Source of the DNA: Arthrobacter ipis
GTDB lineage: Bacteria > Actinomycetota > Actinomycetes > Actinomycetales > Micrococcaceae
Assembly (NCBI RefSeq): GCF_014694315.1
Contig: NZ_JAAOXD010000004.1
Coordinates: forward strand, 1 to 64,000
Reading direction: 5' to 3'
Length of the DNA stretch: 64,000 nucleotides
Shown here in pieces: positions 1 to 9,766 of the stretch. A program made the position numbers and the translations under genes. The notes under the pieces were generated by a model. That model saw nothing but the letters and a program-made list of their open reading frames with translations. It ran no database searches and was not told the origin of the DNA. Each line of letters starts with the position of its first letter. Position 1 is the first letter of the stretch.

Positions 1-90
1 CACCCGCACAACCTCACGCAACACCTCAGGCCGACCAAAACGTCCCACAACAACACCAATCACTCAGGTGTTGCAACGACCCCTTGAACC
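1..90 (-). mobile_element. Possible 5' end of an IS (IS30-like?) cut by the window edge
   Basis: Read on the minus strand, a terminal-repeat-like segment (GGTCGTTGCAACACC, near 67-81) is followed by a GTG at 48 opening a frame that runs off the window edge (VGRFGRPEVLREVVRV, 16 residues). A short terminal repeat followed at once by a transposase-like start resembles actinobacterial IS30-family ends. Only the first residues are visible, so the family assignment is a guess. Confidence 0.3.
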
Positions 91-132
91 TGCCCCTACG
101 GAATGGGCGCTAAGTGACCCCGCGTTGCTGTT

Positions 133-1149
133 TCAGGCGGCGATCAGCGGGGAGAGCGCCAGTTCCAGGACGAAGGCGCCCGCGGCGGTGGCTGCCGGCG
201 TCAGGACCCACAGGGACAGGATCCGGGTGACCAGCTTGCGGTGGCTGGTGGCGAACTGCTGGTTTTCCCCCGCGCCGAGCACGGCGGACGTGACCGTGTG
301 GGTGGTGGAAACCGGCCAGTGGAGCCCGATGGCGCCAATAAACAGCAGGAGCGCACTGAAGCCCTGGGCCACCACGCCGCGCAAGGGATCGATCCGGGTG
401 AGCCGGTAGCCGATGGTGTGCGAGATGCGCCAGCCGCCGAACAGCGTGCCCACGGTGATCATCACGGCGGACAGCAGCGCCACCCACATTGGAAGCGAGC
501 CGCCGTCGGAATAGCCGGCGGCCAGCAGCGCCAGGATGAGCACTGCGCTGACCCGCTGGCCGTCCTGCAGCCCGTGGCCAAAGGCCACGGCCCCGGCGGC
601 GATGGACTGGGCCGCCCGGAACCGCTTGTTGACGACGTTCGGCTGGGTGTACCGCGCAGCCCAGGTGACGGGAAACACCAGCAGGTACGCGGCGATGAAG
701 GCGACAACCGGCGAGAGGGCCAGGGGGAGGACCACCTGAAAGAGAAGTGACTGGTCCACGCCGCCCACCGAGTTGCCGCCCACCACCGCGCTGGCGGTTC
801 CGGCGCCCGCGAGTCCACCCACCAGGGCATGCGTGGAGGAGGAAGGAACGCCCCGCCACCACAGGAAAATACCCCAGGCGCACGCGCTGGCGAGGCCGGC
901 GGCGATGATGGTCAGGCCGCTGTTCCCGGGAGGGAGGGCCACCCAGTTTTGGCTGATGGCCACGGCCAGGCCGGCGCTGAGAAAGGCCCCGATGAGGTTG
1001 AAAAGGGCGGCCAGCAGGACGGCGATGGTGGGGGTCAAAGCTCGGGTGCGCACGGCCAAGGCTACGGACGTGGACACATCCCGGAAGCCGTTGATGAAGG
1101 CAAACGCCGCGGTGAGGAGCACCACCAGGGCAAAGATGAACAGCGTCAC
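133..1149 (-). CDS. pit: PiT-family inorganic phosphate transporter
   Basis: A 338-residue polytopic membrane protein, hydrophobic almost throughout, of the low-affinity phosphate:cation symporter type. The N-terminal PiT repeat is visible as NGFRDVSTSVALAVRTRAL (a variant of NGFHDxANAVAT) and the C-terminal repeat as GHGLQDGQRVSAVLI; a third signature, PVSTTHTVTSAVLG, lies near residue 280. Its length is typical of short bacterial PiT proteins. It starts 2 bases after the stop of the upstream DUF47 gene, so the two are surely cotranscribed; PiT-DUF47 pairs are a standard arrangement in bacteria. Substrate specificity (phosphate) is inferred from the family. Confidence 0.9.
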   Translation of the reverse strand: MTLFIFALVVLLTAAFAFINGFRDVSTSVALAVRTRALTPTIAVLLAALFNLIGAFLSAGLAVAISQNWVALPPGNSGLTIIAAGLASACAWGIFLWWRGVPSSSTHALVGGLAGAGTASAVVGGNSVGGVDQSLLFQVVLPLALSPVVAFIAAYLLVFPVTWAARYTQPNVVNKRFRAAQSIAAGAVAFGHGLQDGQRVSAVLILALLAAGYSDGGSLPMWVALLSAVMITVGTLFGGWRISHTIGYRLTRIDPLRGVVAQGFSALLLFIGAIGLHWPVSTTHTVTSAVLGAGENQQFATSHRKLVTRILSLWVLTPAATAAGAFVLELALSPLIAA

Positions 1150-1151
1150 CC

Positions 1152-1769
1152 TCAGGATTCCTTGACGATGATGCTGCCCACCTGCGTGGCGATCCGGCGC
1201 ATGTCCTTGGTGACCTCGACCAGCTGGTTGGCGATGTCCCTGTTGCGGGCATACTGGGCGGACTTCATGTCCTTGAGCATGTCCGCCACCCAGACCCGGT
1301 GCGTGCGTTCGGCCCGCTTGGCCAGGCGCAGCACCTCGATCCAGTAGTCCTCAAGGTCGTCCAGGTTGTTCAGCCGGCGCATGGCGTCAGCCGTCAGCTC
1401 CGCCTGGCGACTGATGATTTCCAGCTGGTCGGCCGCGCGCTTCGGCAGCCGGTCCAGATTGTAGAGCGCCACCAACTCGGCGGCGGCGTCCAGCTTTTCA
1501 ATGGCTTCGTTGAGGCTCTGCGAAAGGGCATACATGTCCTCGCGGGGGAGTGGATTCACAAAGCTGGTGCGCATGTGCGTCAGGAGGGCGAAGTGCAGCT
1601 CGGCCGACTTTGCCTCGTGGTTGTGCATATCCTCCACCAGCCGGTGGTGCTCGGAGGATGGTGCGCCAAGGATTTCCGCCATGGTGGCGCTGGCAAAAAC
1701 GATCTGCCGGGCCAGCTGCGAAAGAAGGTTCAGGCCTGCGGGCTCCTGGGGAAAAAGGCGCAGCTTCAT
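1152..1769 (-). CDS. DUF47 / PhoU-like phosphate transport accessory protein
   Basis: This 205-residue, largely helical cytoplasmic protein has the PhoU-like DUF47 character: MKLRLFPQEPAGLNLLSQLARQ at the start, then long amphipathic helices with regularly spaced acidic residues (HNHEAKSAELHFALL, EDMYALSQSLNEAIEKLD). DUF47 proteins are partners of PiT transporters and are thought to regulate phosphate uptake; the role here rests on family and on the 2-bp spacing to pit. The start at 1769 has a GGAGA about 9 bases upstream. The gene leads the operon, so its promoter should lie in 1770-1880. Confidence 0.85.
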   Translation of the reverse strand: MKLRLFPQEPAGLNLLSQLARQIVFASATMAEILGAPSSEHHRLVEDMHNHEAKSAELHFALLTHMRTSFVNPLPREDMYALSQSLNEAIEKLDAAAELVALYNLDRLPKRAADQLEIISRQAELTADAMRRLNNLDDLEDYWIEVLRLAKRAERTHRVWVADMLKDMKSAQYARNRDIANQLVEVTKDMRRIATQVGSIIVKES

Positions 1770-1884
1770 GAGTACCGGTCTCCGGAGGATCGTCAGGGGC
1801 GGGACGCCGCGGAAGGTTTATGACTTGACGTCGGAGCCGCAGCTAGTCAGTACTTTACCGGCAGCCGGATGAGGGCATAAAAAT

Positions 1885-1968
1885 GGTGCCGAACCGGATA
1901 CGCCTCTCGGCGGTAGGCCGCTCTAGGCGGCTAAATGTTGAAGCCCGGGGGTTTCGCGGTTCGGCACC
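1885..1968. repeat. 12-bp perfect inverted repeat with 60-bp spacer
   Basis: GGTGCCGAACCG at 1885-1896 is repeated inverted as CGGTTCGGCACC at 1957-1968. It lies in the 258-bp gap between two minus-strand genes. The spacer also contains smaller GC-rich inverted pieces (GGTAGGCCGC and the like). It could be the ends of a small mobile-element remnant or a structured transcript end for the upstream minus-strand gene. No U-tract is adjacent. Confidence 0.5.
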
Positions 1969-2027
1969 TATTTCAGTCTTCTACTTTGGCTGGGCCAAGT
2001 CAACATTGACAGATCGGGCCGGATGGG

Positions 2028-2687
2028 TCAGTCAAGCTCACCCAGCCGCCACGCGTTGGCGGCGTGCTCCAGGTCCTCTGCGGTCTTCACGAGCAGGTGG
2101 GAGTTGTGCGTCAGTTTGCGCGCGTGGCTCTCGTTCGAATGCTCCGCGCCGTCCGCGAGCGTGGCCTGGCCGAGCGCCACCACGCGGCAAAAAGCGGCAG
2201 AGCGCTCCAGTGCGACGTCAAACTCGCCGTCGAAGGCCCCGGACAGGATGGCGTCCGCCATGGTCTTCATTTCATCGGCGCCCGGCGGCTCGGCCGCGCC
2301 GGCCACCACATGGGAGACCTGGGCGGTGTCCTTGCCCGCCTTGAAATAAACGGAGATGCGCTCGGGGTCCTGCACGGTTGCCGCGCGAAGGGCGTACAGC
2401 CTCCACAGCGCGCCGGGCAGCGAGCGGGCCGGGCTTTCCGCCCACATCTCCGCTATCGCCTCAAGCCCCTGCTCGTCGGCCAGCTTGACCAGCCGTTTGG
2501 TGATGACGGGATCATCGCTGTCCCGCCCGTGGCGCACCAAGGCCTGGGCGGCCAGATGCGCAGCTTCCGAGACGCGCGCCGGATCGGCGCCGCCTGCGAA
2601 AGGTTCGAAATCAATGGGCGCAAAAGGCTTCGGTTTGTGGTGCCGCTCCGCCCCGCCCGGGCCGCTGGTTCCTGCGTTCTGGCTCAT
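2028..2687 (-). CDS. Conserved actinobacterial protein of unknown function
   Basis: A 219-residue soluble, helical protein without signal peptide or membrane segment. The N-terminus is low-complexity and His/Pro rich (GGAERHHKPKPFAPIDFEPF); the rest is helical with the motif HARKLTHNSHLLVKTAEDLEHAANAWRLGEL at the C-terminus. I remember similar proteins as widespread in Micrococcaceae but assign no function. It stands alone: the upstream neighbour is tRNA-Lys on the other strand, and the downstream neighbour is separated by 258 bp. The frame is well supported by length and codon bias. Confidence 0.75.
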   Translation of the reverse strand: MSQNAGTSGPGGAERHHKPKPFAPIDFEPFAGGADPARVSEAAHLAAQALVRHGRDSDDPVITKRLVKLADEQGLEAIAEMWAESPARSLPGALWRLYALRAATVQDPERISVYFKAGKDTAQVSHVVAGAAEPPGADEMKTMADAILSGAFDGEFDVALERSAAFCRVVALGQATLADGAEHSNESHARKLTHNSHLLVKTAEDLEHAANAWRLGELD

Positions 2688-2921
2688 GGTCCCACGCTAC
2701 TCCTGCAGGGAACCGGAATCGAGCGTCCCTTCAGTGCCTCCCGGGCCTTCACCGACAGCCCGAGACCCTTGCCGTCTCCCGGCAAAGACACGTTCGACGG
2801 CGGCGGCGGGGCGGCGTGCTGAAGTCGCCACCGACTGGGGTACAGTATTAAACGTTCAGAAATGGACTGGAACTGTTTCGCGTTTGCAGGCTTTTTTGGC
2901 CAGCATTCCAGTAGGCAGTTT

Positions 2922-2994
2922 GGGCCTTTAGCTCAGTTGGTAGAGCATCGGACTTTTAATCCGTGGGTCGTGGGTTCGATCCCCACAGGGCCCA
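2922..2994 (+). tRNA. tRNA-Lys (anticodon UUU)
   Basis: The cloverleaf is complete in 73 nt: acceptor GGGCCTT pairs with AGGGCCC (one G-U) plus discriminator A, D arm GCTCAGTTGGTAGAGC, anticodon loop CTTTTAA giving UUU, and T arm GTGGGTTCGATCCCCAC. CCA is not encoded. It is followed 21 nt later by a strong hairpin terminator. Confidence 0.97.
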
Positions 2995-3014
2995 CTCTTT
3001 TAGCGAAGAGTGGA

Positions 3015-3057
3015 AAATCCCCGGCTTCCTGGCAACAGGAATCCGGGGATTTTTTAT
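3015..3057 (+). terminator. Rho-independent terminator after tRNA-Lys
   Basis: AAATCCCCGG (3015-3024) pairs with CCGGGGATTT (3043-3052). An inner stem TTCCTG/CAGGAA encloses a GCAA tetraloop, and a T run follows (TTTTTTATTT). This is a textbook intrinsic terminator for the tRNA transcript. The hemA stop is 26 bp further on in the opposite orientation. Confidence 0.93.
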
Positions 3058-3082
3058 TTGCGGGATTATCGGACAAAGGCGG

Positions 3083-4618
3083 CTAACTCGCTGCCGGCAG
3101 GGCGTCCTCCGTGGCCTGGCGGTCGTGACCTTCCCGTGCCGGGCAGCCCTGCGGGCCCGTTTCCGCTTTCGGGTCGGCGCCGTTCGCTGCCGCCTGGGCT
3201 TCCACGCCTGCCGTCACGTCCAGCCCGAACAGTGTTTCAAGGGCAGCGGTGTACTCGTCCTGCCGGCCGGCTGCCGCCAGTTCGCGCGCCCGCGAGGTTG
3301 GCACATGCAGGAGCTGCCGCACCACCCGCCGCAGGGCGAATTCCACCGCTTCCGCAGTGGCCGTGCAGCCGTGCTGGTTCTTCACCCGCGCCACTTCATC
3401 AGCCAGTACCCACTGCATGTGTCCACGCAGCGCTACGATCGCCGGATCCAGAAGCCGCGCCTGCCGGTCCGCCTCAAACCTCTGGGCGGCCCGCCGGACA
3501 AGCTCACCGGCCTGGCGGACTACGTCGGTTTGTTCACGCGGCGAGGCCAGCCGCACATGCTCCAGCGTGATGAGGTCAATCCCCGGCAGTTCGCCTACTT
3601 CCGGCTCAAAATCCCGGCTCAGGGCGAGATCGACGACGACGAGCGGGGCGGCAGCGTCCTGCCGGAAGCTCCGAAAGTCCTCAGAGCTGAGCCTGGGGCC
3701 GCGGCCGCTGCAGCCGATCACCACATCCGCTCCCCGGACGGCGGCGGGCAGTTCCTCCGCGGTCAGGCCGGTGGCGCCCCGAACTGACGCGAAGGCCTCG
3801 GCGCGTCCGGACCAGGAAAACACGGACACCGCAGAACACGCCCTTGCCGCCAGAAGCGCAAGGGTAGAGCCGGCGTAGGCCCCGGTGCCGATGACCACCA
3901 CGGACAGTCCGGAAAGGTCCCGGCGTTCGAGCTCGGATAGGGCTCCCTTGGATTGGGCTCCTAGCTTGGATCGGGTCAGGTCCAGCGCAACGGACACCAT
4001 GGAGCGGCCCGCCTCACCCAGGGCCGTCAGCGATCCAACTTCGCGGGCGGCACGGGACGCCGCCTGGAAGAGCCGCACCAGGGCGCCGCTGGCCGTTCCG
4101 TCCTCCTGTGCGGAGGCCAGCGATCGGCGCAGTTGGCCGGCGATTTCGCGTTCGCCCACCACTGCAGAGTCAAGGCCGGCGCCCACCGAGAAGAGATGCT
4201 CAGTCATGGCGGTGCCTGTCAGGCAGTCAAGGGCCCGGTCGAGTTCGTAAGTGGAAACACCTGAACATGTGCTGATGACACGCAGCACGCCCTTCCTGGT
4301 GACGTCCGGATCCGCGGCCGGAACGACGTCGCAATAGACTTCGAACCGGTTGCATGTGGCGAGCACGACTGCTCCGGCAACCCCGTCCACGTCCGCAATA
4401 ACGCCCGAAGTAATACGGACGGGTCCCGAACCGAGCCGGGCCAGGAACTCCAGGCCGGATGCCCGGCCTTCCTCGTCGCCAACCGGTTCGGGACCCCCGT
4501 TTCCGTACCGGGGAATGGAACCCCGGTACGGTGTGCGGGCATGATGGGAAACAACAAGAGCAAACTGCCGTTCTGACGGGGGTAATCCTCCTGTGGACCC
4601 CCCTGCACCCTCCAACAA
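3083..4618 (-). CDS. hemA: Glutamyl-tRNA reductase
   Basis: HemA reduces glutamyl-tRNA(Glu) to glutamate-1-semialdehyde with NADPH, the first step of the C5 tetrapyrrole pathway. The catalytic Cys lies in VVLATCNRFEVY; the substrate-domain motif GLDSAVVGEREIAGQ, the Rossmann motif VVIGTGAYAGST and the C-terminal dimerisation segment (EFALRRVVRQLLHVPT) all follow in order. The start is unusual. The conserved N-terminal strand (FALVVSHH) follows a good AGGAGG, but no ATG, GTG or TTG lies in frame between them. The nearest in-frame candidates are TTG at 4618 or 4615, preceded by AAGGGGG; I used 4618. The C-terminal tail after about residue 455 is low-complexity. Function is certain, the start is not. 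Confidence 0.88.
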   Translation of the reverse strand: MLEGAGGSTGGLPPSERQFALVVSHHARTPYRGSIPRYGNGGPEPVGDEEGRASGLEFLARLGSGPVRITSGVIADVDGVAGAVVLATCNRFEVYCDVVPAADPDVTRKGVLRVISTCSGVSTYELDRALDCLTGTAMTEHLFSVGAGLDSAVVGEREIAGQLRRSLASAQEDGTASGALVRLFQAASRAAREVGSLTALGEAGRSMVSVALDLTRSKLGAQSKGALSELERRDLSGLSVVVIGTGAYAGSTLALLAARACSAVSVFSWSGRAEAFASVRGATGLTAEELPAAVRGADVVIGCSGRGPRLSSEDFRSFRQDAAAPLVVVDLALSRDFEPEVGELPGIDLITLEHVRLASPREQTDVVRQAGELVRRAAQRFEADRQARLLDPAIVALRGHMQWVLADEVARVKNQHGCTATAEAVEFALRRVVRQLLHVPTSRARELAAAGRQDEYTAALETLFGLDVTAGVEAQAAANGADPKAETGPQGCPAREGHDRQATEDALPAAS

Positions 4619-4688
4619 TTCGGCCCCCTTCTGCCGCAACGTTCCCCATCCTGTCCTGCCGCGCCACTTGGTTGCCGCCCCGTATGGT

Positions 4689-4754
4689 GGCCGCCGCTTA
4701 ACGCTAAGGAGGCCGCCGCTTGCCCGGACCGGTCCCGCCAGTGGCCGCCGCTTA
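4689..4754. repeat. Three GGCCGCCGCTT direct repeats between hemA and the LacI gene
   Basis: GGCCGCCGCTT(A) occurs at 4689, 4711 and 4743 in the same orientation, spaced 22 and 32 bp. The repeats lie in the 334-bp divergent intergenic region and could be regulator sites for either gene. That is inference from position; GC-rich background makes short repeats less surprising. Confidence 0.45.
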
Positions 4755-4774
4755 GAGGACACCGCCGGTTGTCA

Positions 4775-4804
4775 CTGGGGCCAGGCGCCGTTGCCTGGCC
4801 CCAG
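4775..4804. promoter_or_regulatory. 12-bp perfect hairpin in the hemA/LacI intergenic region
   Basis: CTGGGGCCAGGC (4775-4786) pairs perfectly with GCCTGGCCCCAG (4793-4804) around a 6-nt loop. No T-run follows on either strand, so it is not a simple terminator. It lies about 150 bp before the LacI start, within a possible 5' leader. Confidence 0.5.
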
Positions 4805-4884
4805 AGCCAAGAGACCTTGCAGAAAGGGTGGGGTACCCACCTTGGGAAATTCTTGGCGGGCGGGGCGGCCCGCATTCTGCAACG

Positions 4885-4912
4885 ATGTAGCTGAGAGGAA
4901 TGTAGCTAAGAG
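4885..4912. promoter_or_regulatory. Tandem ATGTAGCT(G/A)AGAG pair before the LacI gene
   Basis: ATGTAGCTGAGAG (4885-4897) and ATGTAGCTAAGAG (4900-4912) are direct repeats with a 15-bp period, ending 40 bp before the regulator's ATG. A repeated site this close to the start suggests a binding site for a regulator, possibly autoregulation. Not a classic LacI palindrome. Confidence 0.45.
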
Positions 4913-4952
4913 ACATACCCGGGGGAAAAGTGTGCCGCGAAAGGGGCTTTGC

Positions 4953-6032
4953 ATGGCCGTGACAATGAACGATGTTGCGCGCGCGGCCGGAGTTTCCCTG
5001 AAAACCGTGTCGAATGTGCTCAACAACTATGAGTTCATAAGGCCGGCCACCCGGCAGAAAGTGCTGGACGCCATCGCCGAGCTCGGGTACGAGGCCAACC
5101 TGACCGCGCGGAGCCTGAGGTCCGGAAAGTCCCGCATGCTGGGCCTGGTGGTGTCCGACCTTTCCGTGCCGTATTACGCAGAGCTCGCTTCCAAGCTCAT
5201 GACTGCCGCGGCTGCCAGGGACTACCGCGTTGTGGTGGAGCAGTCAGCGGCGACCCGGACCAGCGAGCTTACTGCCCTGCAAGGATCGCTGAGCCAGCTG
5301 ACGGACGGGCTCCTGTTCACTCCGTTGGTGCTCGACGCGGACGCTGTGGCCGCTGCCCGGCGCGGAACCAAGCCACTCGTGATGCTCGGCGAACACATCG
5401 ACGACCCCCGGTTCGACCAGGTAACCATGAAGAATGTGGGCGCGGCCAAGGCCATGACAGCCCACCTGCTGGCGGGAGGCCGTCGTCGTATCGCGGTGAT
5501 CGGTGCATCCCCCGGGGACCGTGCTGGTTCGCCCGGCCTTCGGCTGACCGGATACCGGGAGGCGCTGGCCGAGGCAGGACTCGACTTTGACCCGGCCCTG
5601 ATTGTGCCTGCGGAATGGCGCCGTGACGGGGGCGCATCCGCGGTGGCCAGGCTGCTCAAGGGCGGCCAGCCGTTCGACGCCGTCTTTGGACTGAATGACG
5701 CCCTGGCCCTGGGCGCCATGCACGAACTGCTGCTCCGCGGGGTAAGGGTGCCCGAGGGCGCAGCCGTGGCCGGGTTCGACGACATCGATGAGGCGCGGTT
5801 CTCGTCCCCGTCGCTGACCACTGTTGCTCCAGGCATGAACGAGATCGCCGAGCGGTCCGTCCAGCTGCTGATCGACCGGATCGAAGGTAGCGAGAAGGCC
5901 GCTTTTGGGGTGCATGTGGAAGCAGAATTCGAACTGAGGATTCGTGCCTCGGCCCCCGCGGGCGGGGTTTCGCAGTTGCCGCAAACGGGTACCTCAACGG
6001 CATCGGCAGCGGAAGGAAAGGTGGACCCATGA
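4953..6032 (+). CDS. LacI-family transcriptional regulator
   Basis: A 359-residue repressor/activator. Residues 5-30 carry the LacI helix-turn-helix (MNDVARAAGVSLKTVSNVLN) followed by the hinge, then the periplasmic-binding-protein-like effector domain (LGLVVSDLSVPYYAELA, AVFGLNDALALGAM, VAGFDDIDEARFSSPSLTTV). The ATG at 4953 places the HTH at the usual distance from the N-terminus; the open frame extends further upstream but without homology. Its stop overlaps the next gene's start (ATGA), so it is translationally coupled to the cysteine hydrolase. The effector is unknown. It may control the hydrolase and perhaps the urease operon downstream; that is inference from position. Confidence 0.9.
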   Translation: MAVTMNDVARAAGVSLKTVSNVLNNYEFIRPATRQKVLDAIAELGYEANLTARSLRSGKSRMLGLVVSDLSVPYYAELASKLMTAAAARDYRVVVEQSAATRTSELTALQGSLSQLTDGLLFTPLVLDADAVAAARRGTKPLVMLGEHIDDPRFDQVTMKNVGAAKAMTAHLLAGGRRRIAVIGASPGDRAGSPGLRLTGYREALAEAGLDFDPALIVPAEWRRDGGASAVARLLKGGQPFDAVFGLNDALALGAMHELLLRGVRVPEGAAVAGFDDIDEARFSSPSLTTVAPGMNEIAERSVQLLIDRIEGSEKAAFGVHVEAEFELRIRASAPAGGVSQLPQTGTSTASAAEGKVDP

Positions 6033-6586
6033 TTGCCCTGCTCATCATCGACATGCAGAACGCGTATTTCGAAGCGCCGGAACTGGCAGCACAACGGGAG
6101 CGGCTGGTCACCTCCTGCAACAGGCTGCTGGAGGGCTTCACCTCCAGCGGACACAAGGTGCTGCTGGTTGGCACCGAGCACGAGCGGGACAAATCAACGT
6201 GGACGCTGAGCATGCTGGATGACGACCAGGGCTTCATTTTCCGCGGCAGTGAGCAGGCGGAGGCTGTGCCCGGCCTCGCCACCGACGGCCTGCCGCAGCT
6301 GAGCAAAACGCGGGACAGCGCCTTTATTGGCACCAACCTGCTGTCCCGGCTGCGGAACTGGGGCGCCGACGAAGTGGTGCTGGCCGGGGTCTCCACGCAC
6401 AACTGCATCGCCCAGACCGGAGCGGACGCTTTCGCCCACAACATCCGGGTTACATACGCGGAGGACGCCATGGCGTCGGAGGACAGCCAGGATGCCAGGG
6501 ACATGCTGCGCATCCTGTCCACCACCTACCGCCAGCCGGTCCAGTCCAGCGATGAGATCCTCGCCCGGCTCAGCGGCGCCCATTGA
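6029..6586 (+). CDS. Isochorismatase-like cysteine hydrolase
   Basis: A 185-residue cysteine hydrolase. The family triad is visible: Asp in LLIIDMQN (about residue 8), Lys in LSKTRDSAF (about 92) and nucleophilic Cys in VSTHNCIAQTGADAF (about 127). Family members cleave amides or vinyl ethers (nicotinamide, biuret, ureidoacrylate, isochorismate). Coupling to a LacI regulator and location 90 bp upstream of ureA raise the possibility of an amidase that feeds nitrogen compounds towards urea catabolism. The substrate cannot be read from the sequence. Confidence 0.85.
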   Translation: MIALLIIDMQNAYFEAPELAAQRERLVTSCNRLLEGFTSSGHKVLLVGTEHERDKSTWTLSMLDDDQGFIFRGSEQAEAVPGLATDGLPQLSKTRDSAFIGTNLLSRLRNWGADEVVLAGVSTHNCIAQTGADAFAHNIRVTYAEDAMASEDSQDARDMLRILSTTYRQPVQSSDEILARLSGAH

Positions 6587-6676
6587 GGGCCGGATCCGCA
6601 CTCCTGAAACGTGGTGGAAACGAACGGGGCCTAGTCTGGGTCCCACGCCGACCCGCACGCCGTTGAAGGGATCCTC

Positions 6677-6979
6677 ATGCATCTGCTGCCCCGTGAGCAG
6701 GAAAAGCTCATGATCGTGGTCGCTGCCGACCTCGCCCGCAGGCGCCAGGCGCGGGGGCTCAAACTCAACTACCCGGAAGCCGTGGCGATCATCAGCTATG
6801 AGCTGATCGAGGGTGCACGGGACGGACGCACCGTGGCCGAGCTCATGAGCTATGGCACCACGCTGCTCAGCCGCGGCGACGTCATGGAGGGCGTGCCGGA
6901 GATGATCCACAATGTCCAGATCGAGGCCACCTTTCCTGATGGCACCAAGCTCGTCACCGTCCACAATCCCATCCGATAG
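6677..6979 (+). CDS. ureA: Urease subunit gamma
   Basis: Structural gamma subunit of nickel urease, which hydrolyses urea to ammonia and carbamate in the cytoplasm. The 100 residues match the full family length, from [23 protein letters not shown] through the [17 protein letters not shown] core to [18 protein letters not shown] sits 5-6 bases before the ATG. It is the first gene of a continuous ureABCEFGD-nickel transporter operon on the plus strand. Confidence 0.97.
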   Translation: MHLLPREQEKLMIVVAADLARRRQARGLKLNYPEAVAIISYELIEGARDGRTVAELMSYGTTLLSRGDVMEGVPEMIHNVQIEATFPDGTKLVTVHNPIR

Positions 6980-6986
6980 GGGCGCC

Positions 6987-7336
6987 ATGATTCCCGGAGA
7001 GTACGTCCTGCGTCACGAACCGCTGGTGATTAACGCGGGCCGCGAGGCGGTCGACGTCGTTGTTCTCAACACCGGTGACCGTCCAGTGCAGGTGGGCTCG
7101 CACTACCACTTCGCGGAGGCGAACCCGGCGCTGGAATTCGACCGCGACGCCGCCTATGGGCGGCGCCTGGACATTCCCGCCGGCACCGCAGCACGGTTCG
7201 AACCGGGCGACAGGAGAACTGTCCGGCTGATCAGGCTGGCCGGAAGCCGTGAGGTCTACGGCCTGAGGAACGCAGTGAACGGGAGTCTTGGCGACGGCGC
7301 TGGCCAGGGCGGCACTGACAAGGACGGGGGCGACCG

Positions 7337-7340
<4 letters not shown>
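6987..7340 (+). CDS. ureB: Urease subunit beta
   Basis: Beta subunit of urease, 117 residues. The conserved core is present: [20 protein letters not shown], then [19 protein letters not shown] and [19 protein letters not shown] at 6987 follows the ureA stop by 7 bp and matches the family N-terminus. The tail ([19 protein letters not shown]) is an extra low-complexity stretch. The stop overlaps the ureC start by 4 bp. Confidence 0.96.
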
Positions 7341-9094
<1,754 letters not shown>

Positions 9095-9103
9095 GAGTTT
9101 CAC

Positions 9104-9580
9104 GTGATCATCGAAAAGATTCTCGGCAACGTGCACGACCAGCCCGCAGAGTCCTTCTTCGGCCGGCACCGGGAGAAGGTGGTGCTCCCCAGCACCCAGC
9201 TGGTGAAACGGATCCAGCGCGTAACCACAGATCACGGCAACGAGGTCGGCATCAGGCTTCCTGCCGGATCGCCTGATCTCCGCGACGGCGACGTGCTGCA
9301 CATGGCTGAATCCAACATGATCGTGGTCTCCGTGCTGCCCACCGACGTCCTGGTGATCGCACCACGGACAATCCACGAGATGGGCACAGTGGCCCACTCC
9401 CTCGGCAACCGGCATCTGCAGGCGCAGTTTTTCGACGCGTCGTCCGAGTACGGCGCCGAAGTCATGGTGTGCCAGTACGACCACACCGTCGAGGACTACC
9501 TCAAACACGTCGGAGTGCCCTACGACCGCCAGGAACGCGTCATGCCAGTGCCTTTCCGCCATGCTGAACACAGTCACTAG
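9104..9580 (+). CDS. ureE: Urease accessory protein (nickel metallochaperone)
   Basis: UreE delivers nickel to the urease apoprotein. The 158-residue protein has the N-terminal peptide-binding fold (MIIEKILGNVHDQPAESF) and the metal-binding C-terminal domain (GNRHLQAQFFDASSEYGAEVMVCQYDHTVEDYLKHVGV). The long His-rich tail of some UreE proteins is absent; the C-terminus only ends in RHAEHSH. It starts 9 bp after ureC. Confidence 0.93.
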   Translation: MIIEKILGNVHDQPAESFFGRHREKVVLPSTQLVKRIQRVTTDHGNEVGIRLPAGSPDLRDGDVLHMAESNMIVVSVLPTDVLVIAPRTIHEMGTVAHSLGNRHLQAQFFDASSEYGAEVMVCQYDHTVEDYLKHVGVPYDRQERVMPVPFRHAEHSH

Positions 9581-9605
9581 AGTTTCCGCGCATCTGGTGG
9601 GTGGG

Positions 9606-9738
9606 TGCGGCACCCCGGATAGGGGGCTGTGCCCGTCCCCAGCCGCTCCCAGCCCTCGCAAGCTCGGCCGGGGCCCCTCGCGGCTGTGGGCCCCCCGCGC
9701 GGCCCGCCACGCCGCAGCCCCCTATCCGGGGCGCCGCT
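9606..9738. repeat. 133-bp interspersed palindromic element, copy A (ureE-ureF gap)
   Basis: A 17-bp perfect inverted repeat (CCCCGGATAGGGGGCTG at 9613-9629, inverted at 9715-9731) bounds a GC-rich palindromic segment with an inner GAGCTTGCGAG-type core (minus strand). The reverse complement of the whole segment aligns with 11185-11320. This looks like a non-autonomous REP/MITE element, not coding sequence. It explains the otherwise strange 186-bp gap in an operon where genes usually touch. Confidence 0.8.
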
Positions 9739-9766
9739 TTGCTTCCTCGCCTTGGGCGGCAATTCA

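Noticed and set aside
9629..9766. Upstream extension of the ureF frame
   Set aside because: It translates the palindromic repeat and has no UreF similarity; GTG 9767 fits the family start.
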